The notes under the pieces were generated by a model, which saw nothing but the letters and a program-made list of their open reading frames with translations, was not told the origin of the DNA and did no database searches. This document shows positions 33,528 to 44,779 of a stretch of DNA of 64,000 nt, piece after piece. Source of the stretch: Macrosoma leucophasiata (Eukaryota; Arthropoda; Insecta; Lepidoptera; Hedylidae). The stretch spans positions 5,491,001 to 5,555,000 of the forward strand of contig JAWQUS010000020.1 in the NCBI GenBank assembly GCA_036365455.1, in the 5' to 3' direction. Position numbers and translations under genes: made by a program. The stretch's first letter is position 1. Every line of letters starts with the position of its first letter.

Positions 33528-33647
33528 TAAAGTTATTGTAACATTTCACATCCCTCTCTAACTTTAACAGATTTATTTAAGTTAGAAAAGGATGTGAAAT
33601 ATTACAATAACTTAAACTTTAACAAATATCTTGGTGCAACTCTGTCT
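33528..33647. mobile_element. MITE (TGGGTTGMACCAAG family), 120 bp
   Basis: The left arm TGGGTTGAACCAAGATATTT pairs with the right arm AAATATCTTGGTGCAAC. The arms run about 55 bp including AAGTTATTGTAACATTTCAC. Uninterrupted counterpart of 19168-19586. Confidence 0.85.
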
Positions 33648-33754
33648 TAAGCTTGTTAAATATTCTATGGTATATTATGAGGAGTTAAACACCAGCGGCG
33701 GATGAATCTCTCATTACTTTTGTTATAAATAAAAAACAATAACAAAATTGAAAA

Positions 33755-33960
33755 ATTACTGGTGGTATAGTAAATGTAGAAACTCGAGGAAGCATCACCA
33801 ACGCATTACTTATTCTACTTGTGTTAATGGTAGTATTTAGCGCTATCGTGTTCCGGACAGGTGGTAATGTACGGCCCTAACGCGTCTACGAACGACTAGC
33901 TTAGCTAACGAGCCTAAGCCGCCGCCAGCTGTGTCACTTAAGCTTTACCATCAGTGAACC
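33755..33960. mobile_element. SINE-A head with opposed SINE-A head
   Basis: A diverged plus-strand head (ACTGGTGGTATAG to GGTAATGTACGGCCCT) is followed by a minus-strand head remnant (GTGTCACTTAAGCTTTACCA). Confidence 0.65.
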
Positions 33961-33964
33961 CCTT

Positions 33965-35317
33965 CCAATCAAATTATCATGCACTTTCTGCATATTGCCA
34001 CGAGCATAGCCTTTCGGTACTAATTGGCCTAGCACGCCTAGTATTAGCAAGAGCAAAACGGATAGTATCGCAATTGTTCAGAATATATCAATATAGGTCA
34101 CATCCAACACTTTCTCACACGGTATTCTTCCTACCGTAAAAAGTTAAAAAAATCTTTCCCATTGCCCTGTGTATATTTCACTAGAAAAACATTTGCAATA
34201 AACCACCAATATCAAACATCGAAAAGTTCCCGAAAAGTTGAGGAACAAATAAAACATAGTGAGGAACTGGTATCAATAAGTGTTCACCTTATTTCCTAGT
34301 TACGGAAGTAACCCAACTTGTATCGGAGTTCACGAGTTCCCCGATCTGTTGATCAACCGAGATTAAAGATGCCTTGTTACCCAACTTTCCTTTTGTGTTT
34401 TGGATATTTCTAATAGATTGCGTGTGATTTTTTGTTATAGTACTTTTTTTGTGGAACCAAATTGGCAGAGGATATCAAAGGAATATTCTAGACTACATAA
34501 CATCACGACTACAATTCTTAACGCAAGAAAGTAACTCGGCTGTAGGATATGAAGTTGCAAACGCACGTGAAACCAAGGCGTGTCCTTTAGAATAATTACA
34601 ATAAACAAATCATTTCAATTCTATAAATAAGGTAATGTGAGTGATAAAAAAGCGAATAATAAACTTATAGAAACATTTCAAACTTGAAAGAAATGATCAA
34701 AATATCATGTTTGCAAAAAACAGGGGTAAACTCTCGTAAATAAAATTAATCTAGGAAGTTCCATTCAACTTGCACAACACTTATAACAACAATAAAATTA
34801 ACACTTACAAGCCACAAAAGTTACACGATATTAGCATTAATAAAATTGTTAATCCACAATGAACTGCAAACAGTGACTGGCGAAAACCGTCTTCCACAAG
34901 AACACACCCGAAAACTCCGGGAACAGTCATGAAATCCATTTTCCCACTTCGCTATTCATTATTCGAATCCCTCAAACAATAGTGGCTTCTAAAGGGAACT
35001 CGTCACTCTTAATCGCCTCTTTCGGGATTCGTCAGGGTTGTCAATGAATTTGGGATGAGTTTGGAGATTTCAAAGATCAATTTTAGACTGTCGCCTCCTG
35101 GCACCTCAGTGTGCTTTAATCTAAGAGATCGAAGCAGTGAGCTTAAAATTACCTCCAACGATTTGCTAGAAGATTGATGGCAGAATATTCTCTGTTTATT
35201 TACCACAGTTTGTGATATCGAGAATTGTTTTTAGTCAAACCTCGGTGACAACTTGCAAGCACTATGATAACTGGAGAGATGAAGAAATGTTTGAAACACT
35301 AAATTAAATATAACATC
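33965..35317. other. unassigned
   Basis: No recognisable frame or repeat over 1.35 kb. Confidence 0.45.
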
Positions 35318-35320
35318 TAA

Positions 35321-35465
35321 CCCCCTTATTCATAAACGTATTTTAGCTAAAGTGTTGCTAATCTCTCCCTTGTCTCTTACTATGCTACACATTTGACAAT
35401 GCATCTGACAAAGACAAAGCATTCTATAGCTAAAACGTATCTAATGTAGGTTTAAGAATTAGGAG
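35321..35465. mobile_element. MITE, CCCCCTTATTCATAAACGT family, degraded
   Basis: TAA precedes CCCCCTTATTCATAAACG. The right end is decayed (AAGAATTAGGAGG). The inside matches 43160-43305 in inverted order (GTGTTGCTAATCTCTCC, GACAAAGACAAAGCAT). Confidence 0.78.
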
Positions 35466-35599
35466 GTATGTATTTACTGATGTCATCCCCTATTTAATTA
35501 GTAAGTACCTATATCAATAGATATATTATTTTTATTCTTGTTTTGTACTTGATATCATACTTAAATAATACTTTTTTGTTTTTTTTTGCTCCCGCACCC

Positions 35600-35702
35600 T
35601 AGACAATTTATCCCATAACCCTATGGTTGACTGTCAGAGAATGCTTAGTGGCATTGAGTCCGGCATATGTACAATGTGCATAAAAGTATAAATAAATAAA
35701 AT
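35600..35702 (+). repeat. LINE 3' tail with AAAT microsatellite
   Basis: GGTTGACTGTCAGAGAATGC, TTAGTGGCATTGAGTCCGGC and TATGTACAATGTGCATAAA then (AAAT)n is a pattern I recognise as a lepidopteran LINE 3' end. Confidence 0.6.
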
Positions 35703-35727
35703 ACGATGTTGTTTTTTCGTTTTTGTT

Positions 35728-35905
35728 TTCTCCGGAAACATTTAGGAAATTAAATTACACCAGACAACCCTATTCCCGGAGCATTTTACTAAACAGAACC
35801 GTCTTAAACTGTTTATGTAATTTATCTGAAAAGCTATTCTCCTAAAATGGCACTTCAGCGTGTAAAATGTATATCTAAGAGCGAGATTCTACACTTCAGA
35901 CTTTA
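35728..35905 (+). repeat. 180-bp repeat, copy 1
   Basis: TCTCCGGAAACATTTAGGAA, AGACAACCCTATTCCCGGAG and TGGCACTTC recur in order at 36526-36710. Confidence 0.85.
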
Positions 35906-35964
35906 CATTGAATGAAAGGTGTTTCCTTTGCTTTTACTCAGTAAAATTGTGCTAATAAAAAAAA

Positions 35965-36015
35965 AATACCGGCCGAATTGAGAACCTTCTCGTTTTTTGA
36001 ACTCGGTTAAAAAAA
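35965..36015 (+). repeat. CCGGCCGAATTGAGAA tail
   Basis: TACCGGCCGAATTGAGAACC then TTCTCGTTTTTTGAACTCGG is shared with 47545-47598, where it follows a fuller retroelement 3' region. Confidence 0.75.
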
Positions 36016-36525
36016 GGAAAGAGTAACACATAAGTGTAAATTATAATATTAGTATTCACAGTTTGACTTTTATTCAAAGTAAAGCCTTGTCTTATAAGTC
36101 TTTAAATCCCGCTTTTAGTAGTTTTACAAGTGCAAGATGATGACCAACTTATTTAAACTTCGTTTCGATCTCCAACAGTCATACAGTATTTCCGAAAACG
36201 GGAAAGATCCTTTTATTTTATCGTAAATTTATCAAATTGTCGTGGTTATGTATGTTAACGAGTTTCAAAGAATTAGTTTTCGTTCATGTTTTTTCTCCCT
36301 CTCTAGTGAGTTGAGTATATAAGATGGTATTCACATGTATCTGTAAATAATGTAATAATCTGCTCGCATTAATCCAAAAGTGGTCCACGCTACATAAAAC
36401 TACTATCTCAATACGTTGCAAAACATAAAACTAAATAATCCAAAATATTTTCGTGACTTCAACGCAAAATATGTATTCTAAATTCATATTCCCTCGCTGA
36501 AGCATACTGTGTCCGGTTCCATTTT

Positions 36526-36710
36526 GTTGTCTCCGGAAACATTCAGAAAATAAAAATACACTAGACAACCCTATTACCGGAGCATTGTACTAAACGGTAC
36601 CAACCTGTTTACGTAATTCATCATCACTGAAAAGTTATTCCACTGAAATTGCACTTCTTCGTGTATTTCTACGGTAGAGATTCATACGTCGCATTTGACT
36701 TGTCTCCGGA
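36526..36710 (+). repeat. 180-bp repeat, copy 2
   Basis: Direct repeat of 35728-35905 about 800 bp away, roughly 80 percent similar by eye. Confidence 0.85.
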
Positions 36711-36744
36711 ATCCAGGTTTGTAAACCATCTTTTTATTTTATTT

Positions 36745-36900
36745 TATTGACATGTCAAACAAGCAGGCGGGCCACCTGATGAAAAATGGTCACCTTCACC
36801 TCCACCAGGGAGCATACTAAGTTCTGAAGCTGTTCTAATCCTATTCTGTTCAAATGGCTCTTCGGATAGCAAGACTTAAAAAGCCGGTAAATCCAAGACA
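36745..36900 (+). repeat. retroelement fragment
   Basis: CAAACAAGCAGGCGGGCCACCTGATG resembles a common lepidopteran repeat (AACAAGC-----GCCCACCTGATGG), which I recognise only by general memory. Confidence 0.4.
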
Positions 36901-37084
36901 TTGGTTCTATCTCGAACCGTCTTATAGGATTACTGAAGATTTGAAAGATGCTTTAATTTCATCATACAGTTTTCCAGAGCGCTTCTAGATTTTCTATCGC
37001 ACAAGCTCTTCATAACAGGTAACTATGGAATTTGATATAGGCATGTACCCAAGTTTCTTTGTTATTCCGCACATATTATGCCTC

Positions 37085-37340
37085 CGAACGTGACAACGCC
37101 ACCGACCACTTGTGGAGGAGAATGTCATTGCTAGAGCAGTCAGTCAACCGAACAATGGCGATCAAGCACTTCGAATACAGCAGTGGTAAGTGCAATATCA
37201 CGGGATGGGCAACAGCGTCACGCAATAAAACTACCGCCACTACAATCTCTATCCGCACACCAAGCGTAGCCATTAAAGGCATATTCTTCCCTAATGACGC
37301 ACAGTCGGCCAGCAGTAAAGATCTTTGGGTTGGAATAGTG
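37085..37340 (+). mobile_element. SINE-D, diverged
   Basis: GCAGTCAGTCAACCGAACAA, AAACTACCGCCACTACAATC and CCGCACACCAAGCGTAGCCA correspond in order to 60785-60985. Confidence 0.75.
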
Positions 37341-37344
37341 ATCG

Positions 37345-37840
37345 AAAAAAAGATGATAAATCTTACATAATAAAAGAAAACCGACTAGGTTCAAACATAA
37401 CGTAACACATCCATGAACTTCCAAACTCCAAAGATAACAGAAACCCACGGAAAAACCCAACATTGACACAACATCAGACAATCTGAAGCTAATACGTTTA
37501 GTATACCAATCCGGTAAGATACCTTACCTGCTTACCTCATGAAAATGTATCAGAAAAATCAAGTGGCCGGTTCCGGTGCGTCTTCCGTTTTTGTTGTGGT
37601 TCAGGATAGAGGAGGACAGCGATTTGAATAATTCGATAACATACGAGGGTTTTCTTACTAAGCTCCAAAATAAATCTCCCATCGTATTTGGGCATGTCCA
37701 TGGATTTGTTGAAAGCTGTAGCGATTTTTTATTTTGATGAATATTTAACTTGTCTGTTCAACTTTTTTATTCGTGTTTTGCAAGTTTGGCGGCTTTTGTG
37801 ACTGATGATCTTCATTATTGGGTATTAAATTTATATAACA
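37345..37840. other. unassigned
   Basis: No repeat or frame recognised. Confidence 0.35.
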
Positions 37841-38006
37841 CTAGTGCAATGGTGCAATGAATGTTATATAGCCTATATCAGCCAGTGAAGATGCAGCTTT
37901 CTAATGGTGAAATATTTTTTTTAATCGGTTTCGTAGTATTTATGTGAAAACATTACACACATACACACAAAAAACCAATGTTTCCTCTGTGTAATATTAG
38001 TATAGA
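37841..38006 (-). mobile_element. non-autonomous Helitron, 166 bp, hairpin lost
   Basis: On the minus strand it runs A|TCTATACTAATATTACACAG to CTAG|T. It resembles 10655-10832, but the GC-rich hairpin before CTAG is missing. Confidence 0.8.
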
Positions 38007-38195
38007 TTTACTATTAGCATCCTTTGCAGTGGATGTACTTTCTTGTAATTGTTCATTATTTCCCCAAACAAAGATTCTCGCGAGCTTCATACATTGTAGA
38101 AATCATATTTGCGGATTTTCTCGCGTACACTACTACTCCCAACTTCATATACTTATCAAACCAAATAAATACTTTTCTATACGTAACTTCACGGC

Positions 38196-38310
38196 TGTAT
38201 TGCCGCAGGGGTAGGCAATTTAAATGCATGGATTGAATAAGTGGCATGAGGAAACTTCCAGAAAATAGAGAAATCCCAATATCTACAACGGTAAAAATAT
38301 CGATCGAACC
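38196..38310 (-). mobile_element. SINE-B remnant
   Basis: The reversed SINE-B tail and body: CAGGGGTAGGCA, AATGCATG, GAAACTTCCAGAAAAT and AATCCCAATA. Confidence 0.65.
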
Positions 38311-38465
38311 AAGTAGTGTCCAGTTACCACTAGACTCCTGAGGCTGTCTGTCATGAGGTGTGTTGAGTTTTCTATCACATCTTATAGGAGCTTTCGAACA
38401 TTTTGTATTTTTCAATGAGGATTAATGTCTAAGTCCTCAAACTTTGGCGCCAAAGGTAAGGCACT

Positions 38466-38605
38466 ACCGGCCAAATACTCAAATGTCACTTACTAACTAA
38501 GTGGGACTTAAAAGTCGTCTGTCTTTATTAAACACGTTCAAACGATAGAGATAGCACACATTTGTGGGTTGCTTAAAATTGAGTGACGTTTGAGTATTCG
38601 GCTAT
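38466..38605. mobile_element. MITE with GCCRAATACTCAAAYGTCAC ends
   Basis: GGCCAAATACTCAAATGTCA on the left and TGACGTTTGAGTATTCGGC on the right are inverted copies, continued by AAGTGGGACTTAAAA and GCTTAAAATTG. About 140 bp. No clear target duplication. Confidence 0.75.
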
Positions 38606-39259
38606 AAAACGTATAAAAAGTTATTTTACGAGCAACAATCTCATCATTTCATCTTAAGTAGAATCATGATCTTATAATCATATATTTTTATACCTTAAGC
38701 AAAATCATTTCCAGCCAATCACTCATGCCTCAAGCCAAAAACCACGCGCATAAATATTCAGTGTGGAGCGAAGATCTCTTATTAATGAAAAAGGGTCACG
38801 AGGTATTTTAATTCAACTACGTGTTAAGGATTTCGGTGGAACGGTACACGTGCGTGAGTAAGTGAGGGTTCCGGCCAAGTGCTTACAGTGATGACTTGGG
38901 ATGGAATTGAAAGTATTCAAGCTTTATTTCCAACTTTATTTGGCGGACTTTTGAAGACTACCTCGGTTGCTTGGGCTCTCTGGTAACGGATCTCTGGTTA
39001 GATTCTAATTCGAAAGTTTCTTAACCTATAAGAAATCAAACATGCAGTGTACATGAATAGTACCTAATACTAAATGGATGTCTGCATAAAAATGTTATGG
39101 ATCAATGCAGGTGAGTTGTCAAGAGCCTGGGATATTTTTGCCAGAATTTATAGGGTCGTATGCAGTGGCTCAGAGGGACGCAGAGGTAATGACCTTTCCC
39201 CCAAATCAAACACGACACGTCGAAATTCATAGTTAAAAGTAAAATCTGACTCTCGTTTT

Positions 39260-39307
39260 CTCTCGGGCTGCTCTACTATTTTCTAAAATAGTAGAGCAGC
39301 CCGAGAG
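39260..39307. repeat. perfect 23-bp inverted repeat, 2-nt centre
   Basis: CTCTCGGGCTGCTCTACTAT begins the left arm (39260-39282). The right arm 39285-39307 is its exact reverse complement. Confidence 0.95.
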
Positions 39308-39840
39308 GAGATTTTTGGATTTACTCAAGCGCATCATTACCTTACACTCTGTTGAGTATCTCTACAACACCTCATTGAGACAGAGTCATACAGAGCATAC
39401 CGATTTGGCAGAATTTTGTATGGGAGCTACGATTGCATTCATTTAACACCCCCTCTGATTTTCTGAAATGCTTGAGTCACGCCATCCAAAAGTCTTCCGA
39501 TTTGGAAAAAAAATGTGTACGCGTCTTTTGGAAAATTTTGAACAACAGTCAAAATTTGGAAGAGGTACTCAACAGGGTGCATGGTATCCCCCATATCTTT
39601 ATTTAACGCACTCGAGTAAATCTTAAAATACCTTCTAGAGTTCCCCTACTAAAATGTTTGTTTGCCAGAAATCATAAAGTTGAATTTTCACGCCCACTTT
39701 GCTTTGAAAAACTCGCCAACCACTAGTGTGATAAAGTCCATAATTATTTGGAAAGTAATATAAGCATTCGAAGTCACGGGTAACACAGTTACACTGCTTA
39801 ACTGGGGGTCTTGGGGATCTTGGGTCTGGGGGTCTAAAAC

Positions 39841-39880
39841 GTCTTTTGCTACCTTCCAACGTTGGAAGGTAGCAAAAGAC
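39841..39880. repeat. perfect 40-bp palindrome, no spacer
   Basis: GTCTTTTGCTACCTTCCAAC is followed immediately by its exact reverse complement. It is preceded by G/T-rich direct repeats (GGGGGTCTTGGGGATCTTGG). Confidence 0.97.
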
Positions 39881-40739
39881 ATTATATAAAAATCGTAGTA
39901 ACGGATTTTTTCGAAAATTAAATAGACCATTTGAGCCAAATAGCGGATGGTAAGTTAGTGCGTGTAGATCTCTCCCTCCTCTAAGTTTGCATAACACAGC
40001 CCTATAATTATGTTTTTACATTAAGGAAGACTATATGCGCTTAGTGAAATAATGAATTCTAAACATAAAGCGTTGATTTCTCCGCCAAGCATACATTTCG
40101 GCCTACAAGATCGTTTATATCCCAGAGTGCGTCTTACCAAGTACGTATCCAAACAACCCCAGTAATTACTACGGGCTAAACGTTAAGACCCGAATTCCAT
40201 GTTAAACGTCCCAGAGGGAAGGACCAACAAACATTATCACCTGTATCCATTGACCCTCGTAACGCCCTACCGACTCCTAAAACCACGTACATCAAAATCG
40301 TCGGGAGGGTTCAAGTTGCTCTGGCTCCCAAAGGTCCTCGCAAAATCTTGGAAGGGTACAATACTGTTACTAATTCAAACCTTACCTTAGCGTTAAGGTT
40401 CATGTCGGATTGCTTAAGTCAACAAGTAAATCAATTTGAAAGCGGTATCGAATTAGTGTTGGGCTGTCCGGAAATTTTAGTGTGAGTTGAAACATTTTGG
40501 AAACAAATTGTAGGTTGAAAATATGAGACAGGAGATTAGATGAGATTGGGTGAAAAACCAATTAACAAAACTGCTGGAAATTGTGGTTGTAGTTATCTTA
40601 CTTACTATTTTAAATGTGAAAGTACGGATTTGTTTCAGTTCAATCACAACAGGACGGATGCTAAATCAACAGGACGGATCTCGATGAAATTTTGTGCGCA
40701 GTATATCTGGTAGTAACTCATAGGATTGGACTGATGTGG

Positions 40740-40830
40740 TCTGACCTGAAGCACGTAACCCAAGACAGATCGCGACGGTGTACTAGGCACTATAGATATC
40801 CTCTGCCCTGCCTAAGGGACACAGGACTTG
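40740..40830 (+). pseudogene. RTE-like LINE tail, degraded
   Basis: TATCCTCTGCCCTGCCTAAG and GGGACACAGGACTTGAAGTC match the end of 30828-31110. Reading frames are broken by stops. Confidence 0.65.
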
Positions 40831-40935
40831 AAGTCGAAACATAAGGACAACGAAAATCAAACACGAAAGCCATGACAAAAGCTTAAAAGGCGGTCTAATC
40901 TTTGATGTCGACAAAAACAACCAATCCGTCGGTAC

Positions 40936-41485
40936 TTTTACTGGTGGTAGAGTTCCAGGGTAAAGACTCGAGGGCGGTGTAAGCAGGCGGTGCACTATGC
41001 AATGGTAGTGTTCAGCACTATCGTGTTCCGGTTAGATGGTAATAAAACTAATAACTATCATAGAGACATAACAATTAATGTCTCAGAGGTGGCAACGCAT
41101 CTGCATTTTTAGCTCTGGTTTCTGGGTAGCTATAGGCTGCAGTCATCACTGCACGGTACTGGTGGTAGAGCTCCAGTGACGGAGCTCGCGGGCGTAGGCA
41201 CCACCGCATTACCTAATATACTTGCCGCTAAATGGTAGTGTTCAGCACTATCGTGTTGCGGTCAGGTGGTAATGTACGGCCCTGTAATTTCCGGCACAGA
41301 GGCGTAACACCTTAGGCCTCAGGAGTGGTAACGCATCTGCATTTTGACCTTAGTCTTTGTGTGGGTGTCTATAGGTTGCAGTCATCACTTAACATCAACG
41401 TGAACTGCATGCTTGTTTACCACTTCCATTACATAAAAAAAAAAAAAAAACGTACTACGTGAACTGCATCCTTGTTTGCTTCACA
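40936..41485 (+). mobile_element. SINE-A within SINE-A
   Basis: An older copy starts at 40936 and runs to CAGTCATCACTGCACGG. A fresh full copy (41157-41445) follows. The old tail then resumes with TACGTGAACTGCATCCTTG (41454-41485). CGGTACT and CGTACT at the junctions look like a partly decayed target duplication. Confidence 0.88.
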
Positions 41486-41736
41486 ACAAACTAACCGTTT
41501 TGTACTCAATACACCGTGGAACATCGAGATATTTTTAAAACACGTAACGATCTACGCTCCAAATGTAGGAGCTATAAACAAAAGATATACGTTCACAATA
41601 TATCTTATTGTAATGGTCGTAATTTCGGTGAAAGACGAAACGATATAATTGGAGGATTTCACCCAAGTATAAAAAAACCATTTTATTGCCATACGCGTTT
41701 CATGACATTTGGAAGGTTATATTGTTTTTATATCAT

Positions 41737-41935
41737 GAAGTAGCAAACAAGCATACGAACGTCTGCATCACACCAAAGATATAAATACAGATGCATTGCC
41801 ACTCCTGAAACAACCTGTCTAGGTTACTATGCATTTGTGCCTTATATCACAGGACCGTACATTACCATCTGACCAGATAAGGTAATGCGGTGGTGCCTAC
41901 GCCCGCAAGCGATGTAACTGGAGCACTGGTGTTTT
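41737..41935 (-). mobile_element. old SINE-A
   Basis: AGCAAACAAGCAT, ACAGATGCATTGCCACTCC and GGTAATGCGGTGGTGCCTAC follow the family order with many changes. Confidence 0.75.
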
Positions 41936-41939
41936 CTTT

Positions 41940-43156
41940 TTAAATGTTAGGGGTTGCAAAGATCATTTTTCGATTTAGTTGACTGTTCGTGACTTATTAA
42001 GCTTTAAAGTGCCAATTTTCGTTAGAGTCAAGTGTCCCTCCCCCCTCTACCAACTAAACGGTTGTTGTTAGAAATTCAAACGTTACGGCAATAGTAGCTA
42101 CATACGAGTATAACGAATTTAAAAGGAAAACTATCACACATAAATATATTGTGCCGTTATCTACCAAAACTCGTACACCTACCAACTTATTAATTAATCA
42201 TATTGCCGTGAAACTAGAACATAGGAATTTATCTTCATTTAAAATGTTACTGTTCATATTATTGAACAAAGTTACATTGTTTTAAACGTAATCTTTAGAT
42301 TCCATTCATAAAACCAATTCACAGTTCTCAGATTCTCATTTAGTTCTGATTCTAGCCGAAATATAACAATACGTTATAGAAGATATAGATTGGAATAGAC
42401 CAATCTAAATCTAAACAATAAACAAACCAAAGCAATAATAATATTATCGACAGCAATATTAAGTCGAACAAACCAACTATTCCTAAATTAAGCTGTACCG
42501 AAGTCTCCAGATTTTCCGTTGTTCCCGGGCACAATAATCCAGTAAATGCATCGTCAGCTATACGCCTGTTGACTTCCCATTTAACTTAGAACCCCAAGGC
42601 TTAACTTCCTTCAACGGTACAGAAACTGTATAAGGTTCAAGATAAACTGGATGCCACACCCCAAATTCCGATACTATTAATATAGATTTGAGGGCAAGAC
42701 CTTACCGTCCCGAAATTTTGGGAATTTGTGCAGTACATTTGCAGTGATTTTCCCTTATTGAATGCTGTGTAATGCCGTTTTAGTTTGTTTCGTTGAAGTA
42801 CCAATGTCTTTATCGGAGTTTTATTTGTTTGTTATTATGGGGAATCAGGCTTCTTTCATTCTATAAAACAACGAGTGTCGTATTTGGTGTAGGTACCTAA
42901 GTGATTGCAGTTGATATTGTTTCGGCAACTGTCACTTTCTTGGCAATTATTATACAATTATAAAAAACATGGAGTTGTTTTTCCTGTAAGGCACAAACTG
43001 ATTTAAACATCTTTTTTTTTCAAAGTATTATAGGTATATAATATATTTCGTAGAAAAAATATTGTGATTATAAAAAGAAACTAGTCTCGATTCATCTGAT
43101 GACTAAAATTATATGTCAAAGAATTATTATATATTTTTTAATTTTAATTTATATTC
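41940..43156. other. unassigned
   Basis: No frame or repeat recognised; AT-rich throughout. Confidence 0.45.
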
Positions 43157-43159
43157 TAA

Positions 43160-43305
43160 TCCCCTTATTCATAAACGTAAATTAAATACGTTTTAGTTAT
43201 AATATGCTTTGTCTTTATCAGTCGCATTGTCAATTGCGTAGGATAGAAAAAGACAAAGGAGAGATTAGCAACACTTTAGCTAAAATGCTTTTATGAATAA
43301 GGGGG
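43160..43305. mobile_element. MITE, CCCCCTTATTCATAA family, TAA target
   Basis: TAA occurs at 43157-43159 and 43306-43308. The ends are CCCCTTATTCATAAACG on the left and ATGAATAAGGGGG on the right. A 3-bp TAA duplication is the PIF/Harbinger preference, which is my tentative assignment. 146 bp, non-coding. Confidence 0.85.
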
Positions 43306-43308
43306 TAA

Positions 43309-43669
43309 AAGTTTTTCCCTCCATTTACTTAAGTTGGACGTTAGTCTTTGGGTCTAATTTACGTATATACGAAATCTCAACTCAATTGGCATGGAATGTT
43401 CAGCGATTATCAGCTGGGACAGGCGGACAGACAAAAGCACGAGTGATCTTCATCAGGGTTCCGTTTTTCCATTAAGTAAATACGTAAAAGTAAGTGTTTA
43501 AATAAAACATTCAAAAAATCTAACGTCCACAGTAATCAGAAAATAAATTAAGAATAACCCAGCTGAAACAGATGTTGACACCGCTCAACAGTTCATCTTG
43601 GAACTAGAAGTCAGCAACTATTCCGACAAGGCGATTTAATTAAGAGAGTTCGAGCGTGCATTCATTGCT
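43309..43669. other. unassigned
   Basis: GGGACAGGCGGACAGACAAA with CAGGGTTCCGTTTTTCCATT (43417-43475) looks like a retroelement tail. The rest is unrecognised. Confidence 0.4.
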
Positions 43670-44535
43670 ACTGGTGCGGAGTGAGCTGAACATACATCTG
43701 TGCTTGCTGAACGGCAATAACAGTAAAGTGTCCTTGGGGAACACCTCGCGGCGAGATTTAAGGGATAGGTGTTGAGATAGCTTGCCACTTAAAGCGAAGC
43801 GTGTTGAATCGTGATTTTATAATTTTTAACTTTTCCAAAAAGGCGTATTCGTTGAGAGAACGGGAGGGAAGTTGCTTAGGTGCGAAGTGAGTGGATCCTA
43901 CATATAGGCTTACTGAACGGCAATAACAGTCAAGTGTCTTTGGGGAACACCTCGCGGCGAGATTTAAGGGATAGGTGTTGAGATAGCTTGCCACTTAAAA
44001 CGAAGCGTGTTGAATCGTGATATTATAATTTTTAGCATTTCCAAAAAGGCGTTTTCGTTGAGAGAACGGGAGGGAAGTTGCTTAGGTGCGACGTGAGTGG
44101 ATTCTACATATAGGCTTACTGAACGGCAATAACAGTAAAGTGTCCTTGGGGAACACCTCGCGGCGAGATTTAAGGGATAGGTGTTGAGATAGCTTGCCAC
44201 TTAAAGCGAAGCATGTTGCCTCGTGATTTTCAGATTTTTAGCTTTGCCAAAAAGGAGTTTTAGTTGTGTGGACGGGAGGGAAGTTGCTTTAGGTGTAAGG
44301 TGAGTGGATCCTACACTTACGCTTGCTGAACAAAAATAACAGAAAAGTGTTTTGGAGGACCACGCCGCGGTGATGTTTAAGGGATAGGGGTTGAAACAGC
44401 TTGCTACTGAAAGCAAATCGTGTTGTCTTGCGATCGTTAGATACCGGACTGATATGGAGTGAGCTTGTGTGTCTCTTGCTGCGTTGCAATAGTACAGTGT
44501 CCTTGGGGGAACACCTAGCGGCGACATTTGGAATA
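43670..44535. repeat. 206-bp tandem array, about 4 units
   Basis: GGGGAACACCTCGCGGCGAG occurs at 43736, 43942 and 44148, giving an exact 206-bp period. A diverged fourth unit (44150-44535) keeps GGTGTTGAGATAGCTTGCCAC-like and GGACGGGAGGGAAGTTGC blocks. Near-identical 78-codon minus frames in successive units are a by-product of the repeat. Confidence 0.93.
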
Positions 44536-44708
44536 TAACCGCAATATTTTTATTTTTTTATTTACGATGGAGGTGTGTAGGTACCAGGTACCAGACCACG
44601 TTCAACTGCGGCGAAGATCATGGCGAGGAAACAGTTAACAGATTCATTTGCCGTGAACGTACCATAAACAAACCCTATATGGCCCGAAGGCTGTTAATAA
44701 TGACCAAC

Positions 44709-44775
44709 GCAATGGTCTGGATGGCTTAGTGGTGGAAAGTTATTAGTGCTCAGTCCAGTTCTCGGGTCTAATTTC
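44709..44775 (+). repeat. possible tRNA-derived SINE head
   Basis: TGGCTTAGTGG fits the A box exactly. CTCGGGTCTAATTTCC is a weak B box at the right distance. No fold or body match was established. Confidence 0.4.
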
Positions 44776-44779
44776 CAGT

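Larger units (their letters stand above)
38610..40735. other. unassigned 2-kb stretch with two palindromes
   Basis: Contains the palindromes listed separately. Minus-strand frames of up to 120 codons (39635-39997) run through one of them and have no recognised domain. Confidence 0.4.

Noticed and set aside
37059..37370. 103-codon plus frame as a gene
   Set aside because: It coincides with a SINE-D copy that matches 60705-60990 at the DNA level without keeping the frame.
43758..44200. Two near-identical 78-codon minus-strand frames, as if a small gene family
   Set aside because: They are the same phase of a 206-bp tandem repeat, with no domain, signal or start context; the third unit's version differs in phase.
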